Assembly (NCBI RefSeq): GCF_020520425.1
Contig: NC_079492.1
Span: 115,169,157 to 115,233,156, forward strand
DNA: 64,000 nt
Reading direction: 5' to 3'
Source of the DNA: Spinacia oleracea
Taxonomy: Eukaryota > Streptophyta > Magnoliopsida > Caryophyllales > Amaranthaceae
In this document: piece after piece, positions 57,444-64,000 of the stretch
How the letters are laid out: each line of letters starts with the position of its first letter
Numbering within the stretch: the stretch's first letter is position 1
The notes under the pieces: generated by a model
The model's database searches: none
Seen by the model: only the letters and a program-made list of their open reading frames with translations
Told to the model about the DNA's origin: nothing
Position numbers and translations under genes: made by a program

Positions 57444-60400
57444 ATGGCAAACAACAATTCATTCAACATTCGATCAATTCTCGAAAAGGAGAAGTTGAAC
57501 GGGAAAAACTTCCTTGACTGGCAAAGGAACTTGCAAATAGTTCTTATGCAGGAAGAAAAGGAGTATGTCCTAGAAGAGGCGATGCCCGAAGCCGCAGGCG
57601 ACGGGGTCACTCAGGCAGCCCTCAATCGTTGGATTGATGCCAACAAGGATGTGAAATGTCTAATGCTCGCCACCATGAGTGCGGATCTGCAGAAAACGTT
57701 CATCAACTCAGATGCTTTCACAATCATCAGTGAGTTGAAGAACATGTTCCAAGATCTGGCTCGAGTCGAAAGATTCGAGACTCATAGGCAAATTCTTGAG
57801 ACCAAGCTTAAGAAAGGCGAGCCCGTAAGTCCACATGTTCTCAAAATGATTGGACTCATTGAGAATATGAGTCGGCTGGATCAGCAATTTTCTCAGGAAA
57901 TGGCTATAGACACCATCCTCCATTCTCTTCATAGCGGGTATGATCAGTTCAAACTGAACTACAGTATGAATAGTCTGGACAAAACGCTCACTGAGCTTCA
58001 CGGTATGCTGAAGACCGCTGAAAAGACGCTCAAAAGTGATAAGCAGGATGTGCTTATGGTGCGTGGGGGCAAGTTCAAGAAATCTGGAAAGAAGAGGAAT
58101 GCTAAGAAAGGTGGCGACAAGGCCAGCCCAACTAAGCAAACTGGCGCCAAATCTGTAAAGAGGAAGGTCAGTCAACCCACTTCTGAATCCGAATGCTTCT
58201 ACTGCAAGAAGAAGGGGCATTGGAAGAGAGATTGCTTGAAGCTAAAGGAAGATCAGAAGAACGGAACAGTCGTTCCATCTTCAGGTATTTTCGTTATAGA
58301 CTGTATACTTGCTAATTCAACTTCTTGGGTATTAGATACAGGTTGTGGCTCACATTTATGTTCCAATCCACAGGGACTAAGAAGAAGTAGAAAGTTAAGC
58401 AAGGGTGAAGTCGACCTACGAGTGGGAAATGGAGCACGGATTGCTGCATTAGTTGTAGGAACTTACTATTTGTCGTTGCCCTCCGGGCTAATTTTGGAAC
58501 TGGAAGAATGTTTCCATGTTCCAAGTCTTACTAAAAACATCATTTCAGTTTCTTGCTTAGATGCTAAGGGATTTTCTTTTTTAATAAAAGACAATAGTTG
58601 TTCGTTTTATTTTAAAGAGATGTTTTATGGATCTGCTAGATTAGTCAATGGACTTTATTTATTAGATCACGACAAACAAGTATATAACATAAATACCAAA
58701 AAGGCCAAAAAGGATGATTCAGATCTCACCTATCTGTGGCATTGTCGATTAGGCCATATAAACTTGAAACGCTTAGAAAAACTTCAAAAGGAAGGAATTC
58801 TAGAACCATTTGACTTAGAGGATTATGGTAAATACGAATCATGTTTACTTGGCAAAATGACAAAGCAACCTTTCTCTAAAGTTGGAGAAAGAGCAAATGA
58901 ACTATTGGGTTTAATCCATACAGATGTATGTGGACCAATGAGTACAAATGCTAGAGGTGGTTTCAGCTACTTTATCACTTTCACTGATGACTTCAGTAGG
59001 TATGGTTATGTCTACCTAATGAAGCATAAGTCTGAATCCTTTGACAAATTCAAGGAATTTCAGAGTGAAGTAGAGAATCAATAAGGCAAGAAGATTAAGG
59101 CACTGCGGTCTGATAGAGGCGGTGAATATCTGAACTATGAATTTGATGACCATCTGAAAGAATGTGGAATTCTATCAGAATTGACTCCTCCAGGAACACC
59201 ACAATGGAACGGTGTGTCGGAACGGAGGAACAAAACCTTGCTAGACATGGTCAGGTCAATGATGGGTCAGGCCGAACTTCCATTAGAATTTTGGAGACAT
59301 GCACTAAATACAGCTGCATTCACTATAAATAGAGCTCCGTCTAAAGCTGTCGAAAAGACTCCATACGAATTATGGTTTGGAAAGCCTCCAAATGTGTCTT
59401 TTCTTAAGATTTGGGGATGTGAAGTATACGTCAAACGATTAATTTCAGACAAACTTCATCCAAAATCTGACAAATGTATCCTTGTGGGCTATCCAAAGGA
59501 AACAAAGGGGTATTACTTCTACAATACATCTGAGAAAAAGGTGTTTGTTGCTCGAGATGGTGTCTTTTTGGAGAAAGATCACATTTCCAAAATGACAAGT
59601 GGGAGAAAAGTAGACCTCGAAGAAATTCGAGTCGAACAACAAACTCTAGAGAATGCTCAAGATGACATTCAGGATGAAACTCAGAGATCTTTAGAAGAAT
59701 CTGGTGAGAATCATGGTCAATCTAGAAATGTTACCCCGCGTAGATCGCAAAGATATAGATCTCAACCGGAAAGGTACTTAGGTATTTTAACGAACGAGAG
59801 CTATGACGTTCTATTACTTGAAAGTGATGAACCTGCGACTTACAAACAAGCTATGACGAGCCCTAGCTCCAAGCAATGGCAAGAAGCCATGCAATCTGAA
59901 TTAGACTCCATGTCTGAAAACCAAGTATGGGATTTGGTCGATTTGCCAGATGGCTACCAAGCCATTGGAAGCAAATGGGTTTTCAAACTGAAAAAGGACA
60001 AGGATGGGAAACTTGAAGTTTTCAAAGCTAGATTGGTTGCAAAAGGTTACAGGCAAGTCCACGGTGTGGATTACGATGAAACCTTTTCACCAGTTGCAAT
60101 GCTAAAGTCTATTCGGATAATGTTAGCAATCGCTGCATATTATGATTACGAAATATGGCAGATGGATGTCAAAACTGCTTTCTTAAACGGCGTTTTAACA
60201 GAAACTGTGTTTATGACACAGCCTGAAGGTTTTGAGGATCCAAAGAATGCTAAAAAGGTATGCAAGCTAAAGAAGTCAATCTACGGATTGAAGCAGGCAT
60301 CCAGGAGCTGGAATATACGTTTTGATGAAGCAGTCAGTGACTTTGGTTTCATCAAGAACGCAGACGAATCTTGTGTATACAAGAAGGTCAGTGGGAGCAA

Positions 60401-61409
60401 AATTTCTTTCCTAGTATTATATGTCGACGACATATTACTTATCAGAAATGACATTCCTATGTTGAACTCTGTCAAGATTTGGCTTGGGAAATGTTTTTCG
60501 ATGAAGGATCTAGGAGAAGCACAGTACATATTGGGCATCAAGATTTATAGAGATAGATCTAAAAGGATGATTGGACTTAGTCAAAGCACTTATATCAATA
60601 AGGTGCTTGATAGGTTCAAGATGGTGGACTCCAAGCGAGGCTACCTACCCATGTCTCATGGAATAACTCTAAGCAAGACTCAGTGCCCAAAAACACTTGA
60701 TGAGCGTAGACGAATGAATGGGATTCCATATGCATCATTGATTGGTTCAATAATGTATGCTATGATATGTACACGCCCGGATGTTGCGTACGCACTCAGT
60801 GCTACGAGCAGATACCAGTCAGACCCAGGAGAGGCGCATTGGACTGCTGCCAAGAACATTCTGAAGTACCTGAAAAGGCACAAAGATGACTTCCTGGTCT
60901 ATGGTGGAGATGATGAATTAATTGTTAAAGGCTATATGGACGCAAGTTTCCAAACCGACAAAGATGATTTCAGATCACAGTCTGGGTTTGCCTTCTGCCT
61001 CAACGGAGGTGCAGTAAGCTGGAAAAGTGCTAAGCAAAGCACCATTGCGGATTCTACAACTGAAGCGGAGTACATTGCTGCACATGAAGCAGCAAAGGAA
61101 GCTATATGGCTAAGGAAGTTCATAGGTGAACTTGGTGTAGTCCCCTCCATTAAAGGACCAATAGCCCTGTATTGTGACAATAACGGAGCTATTGCACAGA
61201 CAAAGGAGCCTAGACACCACCAGAGAGTCAAGCATGTACTTCGTAGATTTCACCTTCTACGAGAGTTCGTTGAAAGAAAAGAAGTCGAGATAAACAAAAT
61301 TGGTACTGATGACAACATATCAGATCCATTAACTAAACCTCTGCCGCAGGCGAAGCACAACTCGCACACTGCAGCTATGGGAATCAAGCATATTGGAGAA
61401 TGGCTTTGA
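57444..61409 (+). pseudogene. Copia gag-pol, copy C (different nonsense codon)
   Basis: Same domain order as copies A and B. A TAA at 59082-59084 (a T-to-A change relative to A and B) falls inside the integrase core, between the HTD aspartate and the SDRGGEY aspartate. After it the same frame is open to 61409, and the codon that is TAG in A and B is CAG here. The YVDD motif is at 60420-60431. C also differs from A/B at scattered residues, for example Ser for Phe in DQQF-QE and Tyr for Cys in the integrase finger (KYESC), which would remove a zinc ligand. So it has at least two likely defects. Confidence 0.93.
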
Positions 61410-62274
61410 TGTCTCGGTTTAATGTTTTAAAGTTTTAGAGTTTAAATCTTTGTAAAACATTATTGGTTAATCATTCACAATAAATGAAAAGAATTCATTT
61501 TTCCATTTAATTTGTGGTTTATTAAATGATGAGTCCCTTCAATTTGACGATATATTCAAGATAGACTGTCAGGACCAGTCCTGTGACTAAGAAATGTCTA
61601 TCAAGTGAACTTGAATGTCAAAGGTTGAAAATGGTCCCTAGTCGGAGTTTTCTATAAAATTGGACGCATAGAAAACGTTAGACGATTAGAATGCAAGATG
61701 ACTAGTAGTTCTGTTTCTTGAACTATGTGGACATGGCAATGTCATAATCATTTGCATAGATACTTACTTTGGGAAGACTAGTATCGGACAAGACCTATGA
61801 AACTTTACTGTAAGAGATGAAAATCTGTCATAAGTAAATTTCATTAAAATTATTAGACACTAAATCCTCAATACCTGAGTGATTTGAGATTACTTGTTTG
61901 AGAACTGGTTGCTTTGACGTTGACCAACCGTCGCACCGTAAAAGGAGGCTATAAAGGCAACGCTCAGGTAATCACCTATCAAACGAAGTCTAATATCAAG
62001 ATCGCAAGATTGGGATTGTCCTCCCATAAATCGGGATGAGATGCTTAAAAGTTGTACAAGGCCACTCGGAGAGCTAGAAACTGTGAAATGCATGGCCGTG
62101 CTCGGATGAATCATAGGCTATGATTATCTGTTTATTTGATCAGTTGAACTCTGAAACCGAGAAACACCTCTGGACATAATAAGGATGACAACTCTTACCT
62201 TATGTTCAAGAGCAAGCATCGAGCGACAAAGGAATTAGGAAATGCACACTTGTCCCTAAGGACAAGTGGGAGAC
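61410..62274 (+). other. 3' untranslated region of copy C
   Basis: 865 bp, same layout as in A and B but with C-type variants shared with the element at the window start. Ends gacaagtgggagac. Confidence 0.85.
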
Positions 62275-63651
62275 TGAAGGAAATAATGCCCTTGGTCCAA
62301 GTATGCATTCTATGTTAAGTCTAATAAATGCGGTTCAGTATTAATTAACAAGTTAATAATTCAGTGAGATCAAGTGAGCTGAATGCCTAGCTAGAGGCCG
62401 CTTCAGTTCAAGTGGAATTAATGATATTAATCCACAGCTTACTCTTGACTGAACCCGTAGGGTCACACAAATAGTACGTAAACGGATCAAGTATTTAATG
62501 GCATTAAATACTCCATCTATGGATATTCGGAATCGACGGATCTTGGTTTCAGTGGGAGCTGAGATCGTCACAGGCAAGAAATGAATACTCCGGAAACGAT
62601 GATATTGCCGGAAACGGAAATATGGATCGTATCGGAAATATAAATATTATCCAAGTCGTAGATGTTGCCGGAAACGGAAACATGGTACGTATCGGAAAAT
62701 ATTATCGGAAATGGAAATATTGCCAGAATCGGAAATATTACCAGAAACGGAAATATTGTCAGAATCGGAAATATTATCGGAATCGGAAAATAATTCCGGA
62801 AACGGAAATATTAAATATTTGTTCGAAACGGAAATTAATTCCGGAATCGGAAATATTAAATATTGTTCGTGTCGGAAATGAATTCCGGAATCGGGAATTT
62901 AATCGGAAGCGTATCGTACGAATTAGCATCGGACGAGGCCCGCTAGACGAAGGCCCAGCACGAAGCCAGGTCGTCGCCTAGCGAGCCAACGCGCACCAGC
63001 GCACGCCAAGCCTCGACCAGGCCCAGCGCAAGGCCAGGCCCAGCCAAGGCCTTGGGCGCGCGCGGAGCATAGCGTTGGCCGAGCGCTGTGCGCCTAGCGT
63101 GGGCCGCAAGGCTTGCGCGGGTGTACGGTGCTCGTGCAATGCATGTGCGGGAATCCTGAAGCAATCAGAATTCAAAGTGTGATTAAATCCTAAAACTATT
63201 AGATAATGATTATTTAATTAGAGTCCTAGTAGGGTTATAATTAAATAAATTAGTATCCTAATAGGATTCCAAAACCCTTTCCATAACTCTATAAATAAGT
63301 GCCTAGGGTCACATATTTTCAGAGATTATTCAAGTATTCAAAGTGAGTTTTTGAGAGAAAATTCAGACACATTTCTTACCTAAGAGTGCCGAAAATCTTT
63401 AGTACCTTAAGGGCGATTCTAGTTGGTCAATCTTAAGGCGGATCCGGACGTGCTGTGGACTATCTACGGAGGGACGACACTTGGAGTCCTAAAGACTTGT
63501 TCTTGTTCGGTTCGGGCGCAGCTAGGGAAGGCACACAACAAAGAGTATGCATCTAAACTATGCTATATGATTATGTGTAAATAATATGTATTCCTGGCTA
63601 AATGGTTTTTCCGCATGATTTATGAATTGTCATATGTATCATAACCTAACA
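62275..63651 (+). repeat. 3' LTR of element 2
   Basis: 1377 bp, TGAAGG..CCTAACA, TATA box at 63288-63297. Its 3' two-thirds is nearly identical to the LTR at 53307-54687. It is followed by gacac, the right target duplication. Confidence 0.93.
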
Positions 63652-63828
63652 GACACTTGGAGTCCTAAAGACTTGTTCTTGTTCGGTTCGGGCGCAGCTA
63701 GGGAAGGCACGCAACAAAGAGTATGCATCTAGACTATGCTAAATGATTATGTGTAAATAATATGTATTCCTGGCTTAATGGTTGTTTCCGCATGATTTAT
63801 GAATTGTCATATGTATCATAACCTAACA
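63652..63828 (+). repeat. 3' LTR of element 1, right part
   Basis: It starts with the duplicated gacac and continues ttggagtcctaaagact to CCTAACA at 63828. It carries the A-type variant atctagactatgctaaatg found in the LTR at 35124-36508 and not the C-type atctaaactatgctatatg. This shows it is the severed end of the 44136-45349 LTR. Confidence 0.93.
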
Positions 63829-64000
63829 TCTCGTACCTTGATAAGATCTCGAGACGATTTGATCACTTGACGTCGCGAGAAGTATGGTATAAAACTCAAC
63901 CCCAGTGATTTTAATTTAAACTAATATTGTTTCTAGTCCTTGTTGTCACTAAAACAGATGCGAACGCGTGACGTCATCCACCAATGACATGACATCAACA
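63829..64000 (+). mobile_element. Continuation of the gypsy element
   Basis: It begins with the duplicated tctcg and resumes sequence interrupted at 34266. Only 172 bp are visible and no coding domain can be recognised. Confidence 0.45.

Larger units (their letters stand above)
45350..63651 (+). mobile_element. Copia element 2 (nested), three-LTR multimer
   Basis: Bounded by TGAAGG at 45350 and CCTAACA at 63651, with a perfect 5-bp target duplication gacac (45345-45349 and 63652-63656) inside the 3' LTR of element 1. Content: truncated first LTR, internal copy B, recombinant middle LTR, internal copy C, complete 3' LTR. Same family and orientation as its host element. Confidence 0.88.
34267..63828 (+). 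mobile_element. Copia element 1 (outer), three-LTR multimer with nested element 2
   Basis: The whole block is bounded by TGAAGG at 34267 and CCTAACA at 63828 with a perfect 5-bp target duplication tctcg (34262-34266 and 63829-63833). Element 1 proper consists of a truncated first LTR, a small 3' internal remnant, a complete LTR, internal copy A, and a 3' LTR that is split by element 2 (44136-45349 plus 63657-63828). It is therefore one insertion that later became a shared-LTR multimer or inserted as one, and was then invaded. Confidence 0.85.

Overview
This is a plant nuclear window, almost certainly from a eudicot. It holds LTR retrotransposons, LINEs, tRNA-derived SINEs, Helitrons and MITEs, plus host exons with GT..AG introns. 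The exact species cannot be fixed by eye. Only two host loci are supported outside transposons: a partial minus-strand gene for a ubiquitin-like/LRR protein (3663-5327) and an intact, intronless glutaredoxin-like gene (22268-23107). Almost everything else is mobile DNA or its debris.

Layout, left part. 1-1883 is the 3' end of a Ty1/copia element of the same family that dominates the right part. It abuts an older, decayed copia (1884 to about 3200), and both lie on the 3' side of the last visible exon of the LRR gene. 5519-7094 is a non-autonomous Helitron with a Stowaway MITE inside. 7829-12925 is a 5'-truncated LINE (minus strand) split by a 2.76-kb solo LTR (9465-12226). 12926-21700 holds MITEs, a small Helitron, a SINE with long target duplications, a 1.4-kb Harbinger-like element filled with a GATC-rich tandem array, a LINE relic and a possible solo LTR. 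The glutaredoxin-like gene follows.

Middle part. A MITE with palindromic ends (25938-26213) precedes two nested Helitrons (outer 26383-31868, inner 26728-30107). The outer one carries exon-intron pieces of two unrelated host genes, VDAC/porin and the microtubule plus-end protein EB1, in the same orientation. A hAT-type MITE with a perfect 8-bp target duplication, a second SINE, and the LTR, primer-binding site and minisatellite leader of a Ty3/gypsy element follow.

Right part. 34267-63828 is a 29.6-kb nested retrotransposon complex inside that gypsy element. The outer copia (element 1) has the 5-bp target duplication tctcg at 34262-34266 and 63829-63833. A second copia of the same family (element 2, 45350-63651) sits inside the 3' LTR of element 1 with its own duplication gacac. 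Both are three-LTR multimers (LTR-internal-LTR-internal-LTR) whose first LTR is truncated. Three gag-pol copies exist. Copies A and B share one nonsense codon, and copy C has a different one. Copy B is a mosaic (C-like leader, A-like coding region, then an A/C recombinant LTR), which fits unequal crossover followed by LTR-LTR collapse. The B leader also has many single-base homopolymer deletions that look like unpolished long-read sequence, so part of this structure needs checking against reads.
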